Source: Streptomyces sp. NBC_00572 (GTDB lineage: Bacteria > Actinomycetota > Actinomycetes > Streptomycetales > Streptomycetaceae). From it: a DNA stretch of 64,000 nucleotides. Location: contig NZ_JAPENX010000001.1 of NCBI RefSeq assembly GCF_026341815.1, positions 1,116,001 to 1,180,000 of the forward strand. Direction: 5' to 3'. This document shows positions 15,801 to 23,621 of this stretch, piece by piece. A program made the position numbers and the translations under genes. Within the stretch, counting starts at the first letter, position 1. Every line of letters begins with the position of its first letter. Under the pieces are notes generated by a model that was not told the DNA's origin, ran no database searches, and was given only the letters and a program-made list of their open reading frames with translations.

Positions 15801-18140
15801 CTACCCCTTGCGGGCCCTGTCCTTCTCGTCCTGCTTCAGCTGCTCTTCGATCCTCTTACGGATCGCCTTCTTCTTCTTCGGCCCCAGTACGGAGCTGCCT
15901 TCGAGTGCATCACGACTGCTCTGATGCAGCGGGTGGGACGAGTGCCGGAACTCCTCATCCGTCGCCCTGGGTTCGGTCGTGGTGCTCTCGGAGCCGAAAT
16001 AGAATCCCAAGGCGTCGCGGATCATTCCCTGATCCTGCTCCCCGAAGGGGCCTGCCCAATGGGGATCATTACTGGCCCCGTCATTCTCCCGGGCCTGGCC
16101 GAGGAATGCCCGTCCGTAGTTCGGGCCGAAGACCGCCTCCAGCTTGCCGCCACGCTCCCAGCCCTTGGACGGGTACTCCTCCACCTTCGCATTGTCGTCG
16201 ATCGCGCCCTCCGCGGCCATGGACCGGGACGGGGATATGTCGATGGACAGGGTCTTGATTCCCGCGAATGCGAACTGATCGGTGACGCCACTGCGCATTC
16301 CCACCGCGCCGAGGATGTTGAACTTCTTCTTGAGGAACCTCAGCAGTGCGAGCTGGGCGCGGCGGTCCCTCGCCTCGGGCCATCGCCAGTATTCGAGCAG
16401 GTGCGGCCCGTCGACACTGCCCGGAGCCGGAAACCCGCCGATGGGGACCGCCTTCACCCCGGCCCCGAGCGCGGCATTCGCCTCGACCATGCTCTGGATC
16501 TGCGCCAGGCCCTCCCGGCCGGTGTCGAGCGCGGGGGCGTTCCCCTCCCCCGTATGACCGCTGTCCCGGAAGTTCACGATGACGTACGGGACGCCCTCCC
16601 GGAACCTGCTCAGTACGTGAGCGGGGTTCCCACACGCCGCCTCGAACGCCTGCTCGGTAGCGGTGTCCGGGGCCGCGTACTCCTCGTAGAACCGCTCAAG
16701 CTTTTCCGCGCCGCCGTCGGCTCCGGCCCACGTTCCCTCGGTGAGCATGGCCTGCTTGAACTGCTCGGTGGCGAGATTCTCCCCACCACCGTGATCGAGC
16801 CCGAGCCCTTCCCCCGAAGTCTTCTTGGTGTAGAAGATCCGACCGGGCCCCAGATCCGCGTTGAGCTGGAACATTCCCAACGCCTTCCGGTCGAGGGCCG
16901 CCTTCTTTGCGGGGCGCTCGCCCCTCTCGCGGTCGATCTCACTTCCGGCCCTTACCCTGATCGTTTCCGCAAGTCGCGCCCGCTCCGTCTCCACACGGGT
17001 CACCTCGCCCTGCTTGAACGCGTCGATCCTTGTCTTGTATTCCGCCTTGACCGCCACCTTGTCGGCGCCGGCTGCGCCCGCTCGTTGCCCCGCTTCGATT
17101 TGGAGGCGCTTCAGTTCGTCCTTGTATTCTTGTACCGAGCGTTGAGAACTCTGACCCGAACTCGCCTCCGCCCGCTCGGTATTGCCCACCCTTTCAGTGA
17201 TCCTCGCACTGTCCTCAGTCTCGTTGAAGTCGTCCAACAGGCCGTACATGACAAGCTTGAGGTTCCTGTCGACGAGCATGGCAGCCCGGATGTGGTACAT
17301 GTCGCCGGAGTGCCCTGCGGCTACGACGAGGGTGTTGTCCTTCGTGAGCTGATGCTGCTGCGCATCCGCCTTGCTACGGAGTTCGATACCGAAAGACGGC
17401 CCGGCCGCGGCCGTGGATACCTGCGTGATCGTCACGGGGGGTGGCGCCATGGCGGACGACGACGTCTCCTGGGTCGCGCGCTGAAGGGAACGCTGAGCCG
17501 GCGGCGGCCGGACGTCACTCCGCGGCGCGACTTCCCCCGACGGAGCCGAGCCCGACAGCGCACGTCGCGCATTCGCCTCCGCTTCTCGCTCGAAACGGTC
17601 GGACGGGTCGGACACCTTCAGGCCGGAGCCTTTGTCGGTTCCGGCGACCGGCCCTTGGCGCTGTTGGATGACATGGGTCAACTCGTGGGCGAGGGTGTGC
17701 CTGTCGGCGCCCCCGTCGCCGATGACGACATGGTTGCCGGAGGTGTAGGCCCGGGCCCCGACCTCGGTCGCGGAGGCCTTCGCCGCGGCGTCCGTATGGA
17801 TCCGCACATCGGAGAAGTCCGCGCCCAGGCGCGCCTCCATGTCGCTGCGGGTGCCCTCGTCCAGGGGACGCCCGCCGGAGCGCAGCACATCGTGGACGGC
17901 GGAGCGCTGCACAGTGGGTGGCTCCGCCTGGTGCCCGCAACCACCGCCGTGCTGATGCGGTTCGGGCGCGGCCCAGGGGTGACCGGCCTGACGGAGCATC
18001 TGGACGACCGCGGCGTTGCCGGCCGCGGCTTGCAGACCCAGCAGGCCCAACTGCTGTCCGGACAGCGACCGCTCGGGTTTGCGGGAGGAGATACCGTCCC
18101 TGTCGGCCTCGGCGGCTTTGGCGTTCTCGTGATCGCGCAC
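15801..18140 (-). CDS. DUF4157 (zincin-like, HELTH motif) multidomain protein
   Basis: A 779-residue protein read from GTG 18140. Residues about 25-55 (LSGQQLGLLGLQAAAGNAAVVQMLR) are the conserved leader of this family. DUF4157 spans about 82-162 with the metalloprotease-like HELTH at 152-156. After a low-complexity linker, residues about 300-390 form an unknown domain, about 400-480 a charged helical or coiled-coil stretch, and about 480-760 a second unknown domain containing VNFRDSGHTGEG, GVTDQFAFAGIKT and FGPNYGRAFLGQAR. DUF4157 proteins are linked in the literature to extracellular contractile injection systems as cargo or processing proteins, but no sheath, tube or baseplate gene is in this window. 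The third codon positions look less G/C-biased than in neighbours, hinting at transfer. Confidence 0.78.
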   Translation of the reverse strand: MRDHENAKAAEADRDGISSRKPERSLSGQQLGLLGLQAAAGNAAVVQMLRQAGHPWAAPEPHQHGGGCGHQAEPPTVQRSAVHDVLRSGGRPLDEGTRSDMEARLGADFSDVRIHTDAAAKASATEVGARAYTSGNHVVIGDGGADRHTLAHELTHVIQQRQGPVAGTDKGSGLKVSDPSDRFEREAEANARRALSGSAPSGEVAPRSDVRPPPAQRSLQRATQETSSSAMAPPPVTITQVSTAAAGPSFGIELRSKADAQQHQLTKDNTLVVAAGHSGDMYHIRAAMLVDRNLKLVMYGLLDDFNETEDSARITERVGNTERAEASSGQSSQRSVQEYKDELKRLQIEAGQRAGAAGADKVAVKAEYKTRIDAFKQGEVTRVETERARLAETIRVRAGSEIDRERGERPAKKAALDRKALGMFQLNADLGPGRIFYTKKTSGEGLGLDHGGGENLATEQFKQAMLTEGTWAGADGGAEKLERFYEEYAAPDTATEQAFEAACGNPAHVLSRFREGVPYVIVNFRDSGHTGEGNAPALDTGREGLAQIQSMVEANAALGAGVKAVPIGGFPAPGSVDGPHLLEYWRWPEARDRRAQLALLRFLKKKFNILGAVGMRSGVTDQFAFAGIKTLSIDISPSRSMAAEGAIDDNAKVEEYPSKGWERGGKLEAVFGPNYGRAFLGQARENDGASNDPHWAGPFGEQDQGMIRDALGFYFGSESTTTEPRATDEEFRHSSHPLHQSSRDALEGSSVLGPKKKKAIRKRIEEQLKQDEKDRARKG

Positions 18141-18286
18141 GGGGATCTCTCTGGTGGCGTGGGTTCGTCGGCTCCTTCTGGATACGCCGCCGGGAACCGC
18201 CGACGCCAGGTGCGTCGGGGCAGCATGAACTGGCCGAACGGGCAAAACTGACCGGACGGGCCATTCAGGACGGTTCCCGCGCTCCC

Positions 18287-18709
18287 CTAGCGGTGACGCC
18301 TGAGCCTGAGGACGACGCTCGTCACGGTCGCGCCGACGGCGGTCACCGCGAGGACGAGGAGGCCCGGATTGACCCACCACGGAACGACCTCGATGCCGTG
18401 GCACACCAGACTCACGGGCAGCGCGCTGCTGGAGTCCGGGTAGTCCTTGATCCCCACGCCGAAATAGCAGGCGTCGTCAGGAAAGAGGAACGGCAGGTAC
18501 GACAGTCCGTACACGTGCACCGCCCCGCCCGCGAGGTAGGCGAGCCCGGCGACCCAGGCGGCCGTCCTGGCGGGCGAGCGGCCGGGCCGGGGCAGCCGGG
18601 GCTGGGGTAGTTCGTCACCCCGCCGGGCCCGGACCAGCCCGACGTAGGTGATCCCCGCCCAGGCCGGCAGGCCGATGGCGAGGATCATCGTCCCTATGAG
18701 GGTCGCCAT
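18287..18709 (-). CDS. Small membrane protein, unknown
   Basis: A 140-residue protein with about three hydrophobic segments: an N-terminal one (LIGTMILAIGLPAWAGITYVGLV), a central one (TAAWVAGLAYLAGGAVHVYG) and a C-terminal one (VNPGLLVLAVTAVGATVTSVVL) ending in a basic tail. A loop between the last two contains two cysteines (DDACYFGVG, SLVCHG) that would face outward and could pair. It lies 2 nt downstream of the DUF397 gene on the same strand, so the two may be co-transcribed. Family not recognised. Confidence 0.6.
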   Translation of the reverse strand: MATLIGTMILAIGLPAWAGITYVGLVRARRGDELPQPRLPRPGRSPARTAAWVAGLAYLAGGAVHVYGLSYLPFLFPDDACYFGVGIKDYPDSSSALPVSLVCHGIEVVPWWVNPGLLVLAVTAVGATVTSVVLRLRRHR

Positions 18710-18711
18710 GA

Positions 18712-18987
18712 TCAGCGACCGCCGATACGCCCGTCGACGGCGGCCTTCACGAAGGCCGTGAAGGCGGCGGGGGTGGCGAGGAAGGCGGGGCCTTCGGGGT
18801 TCTTGGAGTCACGGACGGCGATGTGGGCGGTGAGGTCGGCCACCTCGATGCACTGCCCGCCGTTGTCGCCGCTGTACGAGGACTTACGCCAGGCGGCGGG
18901 GCCGAGCGGGGCGCACTCGATGCACTCGCCACCGTTGGGGCCGCTGTAGGACGACTTACGCCACCGCAGGACCTGGCTGGTGCCCAT
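18712..18987 (-). CDS. Tandem DUF397 protein
   Basis: A 91-residue protein with two copies of the DUF397 motif: LRWRKSSYSGPNGGECIE near the N-terminus and AWRKSSYSGDNGGQCIEVADL after it, then VAVRDSKNPEGP-like and a helical end. In Streptomyces such proteins are usually encoded directly after an XRE/DUF5753 regulator and opposite an RsbW-like ATPase (abaA/bld-type loci). Here both partners survive only as fragments (18956-19078 and 19084-19287), so this gene may have lost its regulator. Its start overlaps the regulator fragment by 32 bp. Confidence 0.85.
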   Translation of the reverse strand: MGTSQVLRWRKSSYSGPNGGECIECAPLGPAAWRKSSYSGDNGGQCIEVADLTAHIAVRDSKNPEGPAFLATPAAFTAFVKAAVDGRIGGR

Positions 18988-19078
18988 ACCGCTCCTTCAT
19001 CACGCGTTCGATCAGCGCCGCCGATGCCTCCCGGGAGACGGCCGAGGCTTGCAGCCGAGCGTAACTGACGGACACCCA
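18956..19078 (-). pseudogene. C-terminal remnant of an XRE/DUF5753 regulator
   Basis: An open minus-strand stretch of about 40 codons (VSVSYARLQASAVSREASAALIE...) ends at TAA 18956. It matches the usual C-terminal tail of DUF5753 regulators (F-x-x-L-R-A-x-A-L-S-x-E-x-S-x-x-L-I). No start codon, HTH or DUF5753 core is present upstream: the reading runs straight into the oppositely oriented ATPase fragment. Overlap with the DUF397 start preserves the usual stop/start coupling of intact loci. Confidence 0.65.
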
Positions 19079-19083
19079 GCCGG

Positions 19084-19287
19084 CGGTGCTCGGTCCTGGT
19101 CCTGCGGGAGCCGTACGGGCTGCGGGTGGAGGTCGCGAACGGGGTGCCCGGAGCCGTGTTCGCGAAGGCGGCCGATCCACTGGACGAGGGTGGGCGGGGG
19201 CTGGTCGTGGTGGAGGCGGTGACGGACCGGTGGGGGGCCGAGGAGCGGGCCGGCGGGAAGACGGTGTGGTTCGAGTGCGACGCGTAG
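19084..19287 (+). pseudogene. C-terminal remnant of an RsbW-like ATP-binding protein
   Basis: The plus strand encodes RCSVLVLREPYGLRVEVANG followed by the G2-box-like GGRGLVVVEAVTDRW and a GKTVWFEC tail, the standard C-terminal half of Streptomyces anti-sigma-like HATPase proteins. The frame opens after a stop at 19066-19068 and has no suitable start; the N-terminal half with the N-box is missing. The break point coincides with the end of the XRE fragment, so one deletion probably removed both 5' halves. Confidence 0.7.
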
Positions 19288-19333
19288 GGCACGATGGGCG
19301 CCCGTACCCGCGTACCCGCCAGTAGGAGTCACC

Positions 19334-19966
19334 ATGTCCGTGCCCGAGCCCGAGATCCTTGCCGCCTTCGAGGCCGCGAAGGGCTTCATGCCCGTCGGGG
19401 AGGGCCTCGCGCTGTACGAGGCGGCCACGGACGCCGCCAAGCTCGGGCTGCCGCTCCTGGAGGTCGGCACGTACTGCGGGCGCTCCACGATCCTGCTCGC
19501 CGACGTGGCCCGGCAGGCGGGGACGGTCGCCGTGACCGTGGACCACCACCGGGGCAGCGAGGAGCAGCAGCCGGGGTGGGAGTACCACGACGAGACCGTG
19601 GTCGACCCGGAGGTCGGGCTCATGGACACGCTGCCGACCTTCCGGCGGACGCTGCGCAAGGCGGGGCTCGAAGAGCACGTGATCGCCGTCGTCGGGCGGT
19701 CGCCGCAGGTCGCGAAGGTGTGGGGCGGGCAGCTCGGTCTCGTGTTCATCGACGGCGGGCACACCGACGAGCACGCCACCAACGACTACGAGGGCTGGGC
19801 CCCCAAGGTCGCCCCCGGCGGCCTGCTCCTCATCCACGACGTCTTCCCGAACCCGGAGGACGGCGGCCAGGCCCCGTACCGGATCTACCTCCGCGCGCTG
19901 GAGTCGGGCGACTTCGAGGAGATCTCGGTCACCGACTCGCTGCGGGTCCTGCGCCGCCTGGGCTGA
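19334..19966 (+). CDS. Class I SAM-dependent methyltransferase (Methyltransf_24)
   Basis: A 210-residue soluble methyltransferase started at ATG 19334 after AGGAG. The SAM-binding motif I is LLEVGTYCGRSTILLADVA, with TVDHHRGSEEQQPGWEYHDE, LGLVFIDGGHTDEHATNDYEGW and GGLLLIHDVFPNPEDGG following in order. This is the cephalosporin-hydroxylase/Methyltransf_24 type found in many Streptomyces as a stand-alone core gene. Substrate unknown. It sits between two decayed loci and has its own RBS. Confidence 0.85.
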   Translation: MSVPEPEILAAFEAAKGFMPVGEGLALYEAATDAAKLGLPLLEVGTYCGRSTILLADVARQAGTVAVTVDHHRGSEEQQPGWEYHDETVVDPEVGLMDTLPTFRRTLRKAGLEEHVIAVVGRSPQVAKVWGGQLGLVFIDGGHTDEHATNDYEGWAPKVAPGGLLLIHDVFPNPEDGGQAPYRIYLRALESGDFEEISVTDSLRVLRRLG

Positions 19967-20004
19967 CCGTCGTCCGCGGCCGTGTCCCGTGTCCCGTGTC
20001 CCAG

Positions 20005-20213
20005 GAATGACGACGGGACGCACCTGGTCTGCAGGGGCGGCACCGAGGCGGGCTGGTGGGGCTCCGACGGGGCGTTCTGGATCTCGGCGGGTGAGACGCG
20101 CAACCTACACGTTCGGGGTCGGCCGCGACTCCCACACGTCGTGCAACGTCCGGCTGTTCGACCGTAACAACGGCGGCTGGTGGGAGACCGAGGTCATCTA
20201 CTGGGGCGAGTGA
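20005..20213 (+). pseudogene. Frameshifted remnant of a small secreted protein
   Basis: Two overlapping frames together spell one domain: DDGTHLVCRGGTEAGWWG...AFWISAGETR in one frame, then TYTFGVGRDSHTSCNV...NNGGWWETEVIYWGE in the next, ending at TGA 20211-20213. Removing one A near 20101-20104 joins them. Trp/Gly/Cys-rich strands of this kind resemble small secreted Streptomyces proteins. The signal peptide is also missing, as the upstream methyltransferase ends only about 40 nt before. Confidence 0.55.
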
Positions 20214-20269
20214 CCTCCCGACCTCCCGGCCTCCCGGCCTCCCGGCCTCCCGGCCTCCTGGCCTCCTGG
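20214..20269. repeat. Tandem 8-bp repeat, 7 copies
   Basis: Seven contiguous copies of CCTCCCGG (first copy CCTCCCGA, last two CCTCCTGG) begin right after the stop codon of the decayed secreted-protein gene. Such runs are slippage-prone and may differ between strains. Confidence 0.85.
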
Positions 20270-20280
20270 TGGCCCGACAG

Positions 20281-20318
20281 CCCGACGGCCGCCACCTCGG
20301 AAGGTGACGGCCGTCGGG
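20281..20318. terminator. Intrinsic hairpin terminator
   Basis: An 11-bp outer stem (CCCGACGGCCG with CGGCCGTCGGG) plus a 5-bp inner stem (CACCT/AGGTG) around CGGA, separated by one mismatch. It lies between converging transcripts and probably ends the minus-strand 690-aa gene. Confidence 0.7.
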
Positions 20319-20342
20319 TGAAGGCGCCTCGCGGGGGTCGGG

Positions 20343-22415
20343 TCAGAACCCCGAGGTCACGTACAGGCAGTTGGTGTAGCTGTAGCCCGATTCGATCTTC
20401 GCCTTGCTCGTCTTGGTGTCCCCGGCCGTGGACGTGCCGGTCGAGGCCCGCTTCTGGAGGAAGTGGTAGTCGCCGGCGGGCAGCAGCAGGGTCGCCTTCG
20501 GGTACTTCGAGGACGGACCGGTGCAGGCCTTGATCTTCTTGCCCTGCGAGAAGATCGGTCCCGGGTACTTGGTGCAGGTCCCGCATGCCTTCAGGGTGAC
20601 CTTGCCGGTCATCGGACCGGTGTAGAGCAGCTCGACCTCACCCGGGCCGTCGTTGCTGACCACCATCACCATCCGCGCGCCGCCGGGCACGTCGGCCGAG
20701 GGCAGCTTCTTGCCCGCCGCGGGCTCCTCGTCGGCGATCTCGGCGGCGATGGCGATGGAGCGGGCGTGCGCCGCGTCCGGGCTGCTCGGGTAGTCCTTGG
20801 CGTACTGGGTCATGGTCTTGATCGCGTCGTCGTACGCCTTGCTCTTGAACTGCGAGGTCCCGCAGGCGAAGTCGCCCCGCTGGACCGCGCCGGCGGCCTC
20901 CTTCGACGCGTCTTCGAGGGCGGGGTCCGTCATGTTGTCGACGGAGGAGTGGAGCGCGCGCAGCTCCTTGGTGGTCTCGCACGGAGTGGCGCCGCCGGTG
21001 AGGGCGGTCGTCCGGGTCTTGATCGCCGCGCGGACCGCCGGCTCGACACGGGTCGCCTGGGCCGACTTCGGGAACGTGTCGTACAGCGCGTTGAGGCTCT
21101 CGCTGGCCGGCGGGTCGGCGGCCTCCACGCCGAGCGCGTCCGTCCCGCACTTGAAGAGGGACTCGGCCAGCGGCTCGTCGGTCTTGGCGGGCCGGACGCC
21201 GAGCAGCTCCTTGTCGACGGTGCCGTCGCCGGCGAGCCCGCGCAGGTGCTTGAGCGGTGCGACGGCCTCGCAGTACGCCTTCTTCGCGTACGGGCGGGAG
21301 ACCGTCTCGTAGTACGTGTCGAGGCGCGCGGGGACCAGCTTCCCGGCCCGCGAGCCCGCGTGCCTGGTTCCGAGCTCCTGGTAGGTGGCGAGCGCCTTTC
21401 GGTAGGTCGGCTCGGCCTTGTCGAAGGTCAGGCCGTCGTCGGCGGTCTCGACCAGCGCGTCCGCCGCCGAGAGGCGTTCGAGCAGGGCCTGCTCCTTCGC
21501 CTCGTCGCGGGCCGCCCCGTACGCGAGCGAGCCGCCCGCGGGCACGGCGAGCAGCACGAGGGCGAGCGGCAGCGCGAGGCGGCGGAAGGAGGCGCCGATG
21601 CTGAGGGTGGCGCGCAGCCCGCGTCTGGCGCCGTCGGCGGCGGCGAGCAACAGGAAGGCGCCGTAGCCGACGAGAAGCCCGAGGGGCACGCCGTCGACGT
21701 CGGCGGGGAGCGCCATGACGAGGAGGGCGGCGGTGGCGATCCAGCAGATCGCGGCGCCGACCCAGTTGCGCAGGAGGACGTAACCGAGGCCCAGGCAGGA
21801 GAGGTTGAGCAGGCCGATCATGGCGGCCTGTGCGCCGTTCGCCTCGCCGGGCGGCTGCGCGGGCGGCTGCCCGCCGTCCCCGGCGGGCGGGCCGTACCCG
21901 GGCGGGCCGTAACCCGGCGGCCCGTAGCCGGGCGGGGTGCCGGGCGGCGGCGGCGTCCCGGCACCGGCCCAGCCGGGCGCCGCGGCGGGACCCGCCGCGG
22001 GCACGGGGCCCTGAGCAGGACCGTAGGCAGGACCGGAAGCGTGGCCGGACGCGGCGGCGGGGCCGGGATCGCCCCCGGCCGGCGCGCCATGGGCGGCAGC
22101 CGCAGCGGCGGCGGCCGGCGGCGCTCCGAAGCTCAGCGTGGGCGGCGACGCGACCGGCGCGGCGGGTGGTGCGGGCGCTGCGGGCGCGGGTGGCGCGGGT
22201 GGCGCCTCCCACGGTGCCGCGGGAGTCCGCGGGTCCGGCACCCGGCCGTCTCCGACAGGCGGCCGGTCAGACGGTTCCGGACGTACGCCGGACGGTTCGG
22301 GACGCGTGTCGGACGGTTCCGGACGTGCGCCGGACGGTTCGGGACGTGCGTCGTTCGGTTCGGGACGTGCGTCGTTCGGTTCGGGACGTGCGTCGTTCGG
22401 TTCTTCCCCCACCAC
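20343..22415 (-). CDS. Multi-pass membrane protein with disordered N-terminus and extracytoplasmic domain
   Basis: A 690-residue protein. Residues 1-50 are a heptad-like repeat of PEPNDAR/PEPSGAR units; about 50-195 are Pro/Ala/Gly-rich (several GYGPP copies). About 200-290 contain three to four membrane segments (GLGYVLLRNWVGAAICWIATAALLV, LGLLVGYGAFLLLAAADGA, LALPLALVLLAVPAGGSLAYG). The remaining ~390 residues lie outside, with TPR-like helices and paired cysteines (KACGTCTKYPG, IKACTGPSS). Likely an envelope protein; function unknown. A terminator lies past its 3' end. Confidence 0.7.
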   Translation of the reverse strand: MVGEEPNDARPEPNDARPEPNDARPEPSGARPEPSDTRPEPSGVRPEPSDRPPVGDGRVPDPRTPAAPWEAPPAPPAPAAPAPPAAPVASPPTLSFGAPPAAAAAAAAHGAPAGGDPGPAAASGHASGPAYGPAQGPVPAAGPAAAPGWAGAGTPPPPGTPPGYGPPGYGPPGYGPPAGDGGQPPAQPPGEANGAQAAMIGLLNLSCLGLGYVLLRNWVGAAICWIATAALLVMALPADVDGVPLGLLVGYGAFLLLAAADGARRGLRATLSIGASFRRLALPLALVLLAVPAGGSLAYGAARDEAKEQALLERLSAADALVETADDGLTFDKAEPTYRKALATYQELGTRHAGSRAGKLVPARLDTYYETVSRPYAKKAYCEAVAPLKHLRGLAGDGTVDKELLGVRPAKTDEPLAESLFKCGTDALGVEAADPPASESLNALYDTFPKSAQATRVEPAVRAAIKTRTTALTGGATPCETTKELRALHSSVDNMTDPALEDASKEAAGAVQRGDFACGTSQFKSKAYDDAIKTMTQYAKDYPSSPDAAHARSIAIAAEIADEEPAAGKKLPSADVPGGARMVMVVSNDGPGEVELLYTGPMTGKVTLKACGTCTKYPGPIFSQGKKIKACTGPSSKYPKATLLLPAGDYHFLQKRASTGTSTAGDTKTSKAKIESGYSYTNCLYVTSGF
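22271..22400. repeat. 21-bp tandem repeats encoding PEPxxxR heptads
   Basis: About six 21-bp units of the form GGTTCGGGACGTGCGTCGTTC or close variants lie at the 5' end of the 690-aa membrane-protein gene. The three copies nearest the start are almost identical, so recent expansion is likely. The unit length keeps the frame, changing only the length of the disordered tail. Confidence 0.8.
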
Positions 22416-22576
22416 GGTTCCCCCTCGTGGGCCATGCGCGGTGACACCCCACCGTCGCCTCTTCTCACCTACCCTTCACGGTCTCCCCACACGCGTCCAC
22501 CGTTCCGGGAAGCGGTGACCAACCTGCGACCTACCCCCTACGGGATTTCGTCTCATACAGGGCCTAGAGTCGCCAG

Positions 22577-23512
22577 GTGCCGTACGACCACCGGAAGACC
22601 ACCCGCCGTACTCTCGCCCTCGCCCTCGCCGCCGCGGGCTGCTGCGCGGTACTCGCCGGCTGCGCGACCTCACAGGCCTCGCAGCAGGACAGCGGGAAGC
22701 AGCCGAGCCCGTCGCTCGCCTCCGGCACCGCAGGAAACTCCGGCGACTCCGGCGGACAGCCGACCCGCTCCCCCGTGGCGACCGGGACCACCGGGACCAC
22801 CGCGGCGACCGGATCGAAGCCTCCGAGCCAGTCGAACCGGCCTCTCGCCGGGCGGAGCGTCGTCATCGACCCCGGCCACAACTCCGGGAATTTCCGGCAT
22901 ACCTCGGAAATCAACCAGAAGGTGAATATCGGGACCACTCATAAGGAGTGCGACACCACCGGCACCTCGACGAACGCCGGATACACCGAGGCCTCGTTCA
23001 CCCTCGACGTCTCCCACCGGCTGCGGGACCTCCTCACCGCGCGCGGTGCCGAGGTGGTCCTGACCCACGACGCCGACCGCCCCTGGGGCCCGTGCATCGA
23101 CGAGCGGGCGAAGATCGGCAACGCGGCCCGCGCCGACGCCGTCGTCTCCGTCCACGCGGACGGTTCGGCCGTCGGCAACCGCGGATTCCATGTGATCCTT
23201 CCCGCACGCGTGCGGGAAGGATCCGCCGACACCGCGAAGATCGTCGCCCCCTCCCGGGAACTGGGCGAGCGGATCGTGGACCGGTTCGCCCGTGCCACCG
23301 GAACGGCTCCCGCCAACTACCTTGGTTCCGGCACAGGGTTGGATGTCCGCGACGATCTCGGGGGACTCAATCTCTCAACCGTCCCCAAGGTCTTCGTCGA
23401 ATGCGGCAATATGCGTGATCCGAAGGACGCACAGCTGCTCACGTCGGAGACATGGCGGCAGAAGGCGGCCCAGGGGATCGCGGACGGCATCGCGACCTAC
23501 CTCAAGGGGTAG
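22577..23512 (+). CDS. N-acetylmuramoyl-L-alanine amidase lipoprotein (Amidase_3)
   Basis: A 311-residue lipoprotein started at GTG 22577. A signal peptide with lipobox LAGC (Cys near residue 29) and a Ser/Thr/Gly linker lead to an Amidase_3 domain (about 95-310). Zinc ligands and catalytic acids are visible in VIDPGHNSG (His), the following Glu region YTEASFTLDVSHRL and VSVHADGS (His); VECGNMRD is the usual late motif. It cleaves the amide bond between MurNAc and the stem peptide at the cell surface. No SD is seen; TAGAGT lies 6 nt before the GTG, suggesting a leaderless message. Confidence 0.88.
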   Translation: MPYDHRKTTRRTLALALAAAGCCAVLAGCATSQASQQDSGKQPSPSLASGTAGNSGDSGGQPTRSPVATGTTGTTAATGSKPPSQSNRPLAGRSVVIDPGHNSGNFRHTSEINQKVNIGTTHKECDTTGTSTNAGYTEASFTLDVSHRLRDLLTARGAEVVLTHDADRPWGPCIDERAKIGNAARADAVVSVHADGSAVGNRGFHVILPARVREGSADTAKIVAPSRELGERIVDRFARATGTAPANYLGSGTGLDVRDDLGGLNLSTVPKVFVECGNMRDPKDAQLLTSETWRQKAAQGIADGIATYLKG

Positions 23513-23621
23513 AACCCGCGGGCGATAGATTCGCTCCGTACGATGGGGCAGCTCCGTGCCATCCCCCGTGCCATGACCCGAGCGCCACCCCGACGCGACG
23601 ACCCGACGAAGGACTTCTTAC

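Noticed and set aside
15144..18251. A 1035-codon plus-strand frame opposite the DUF4157 gene
   Set aside because: No recognisable motif; the opposite strand encodes DUF4157 with an intact HELTH motif.
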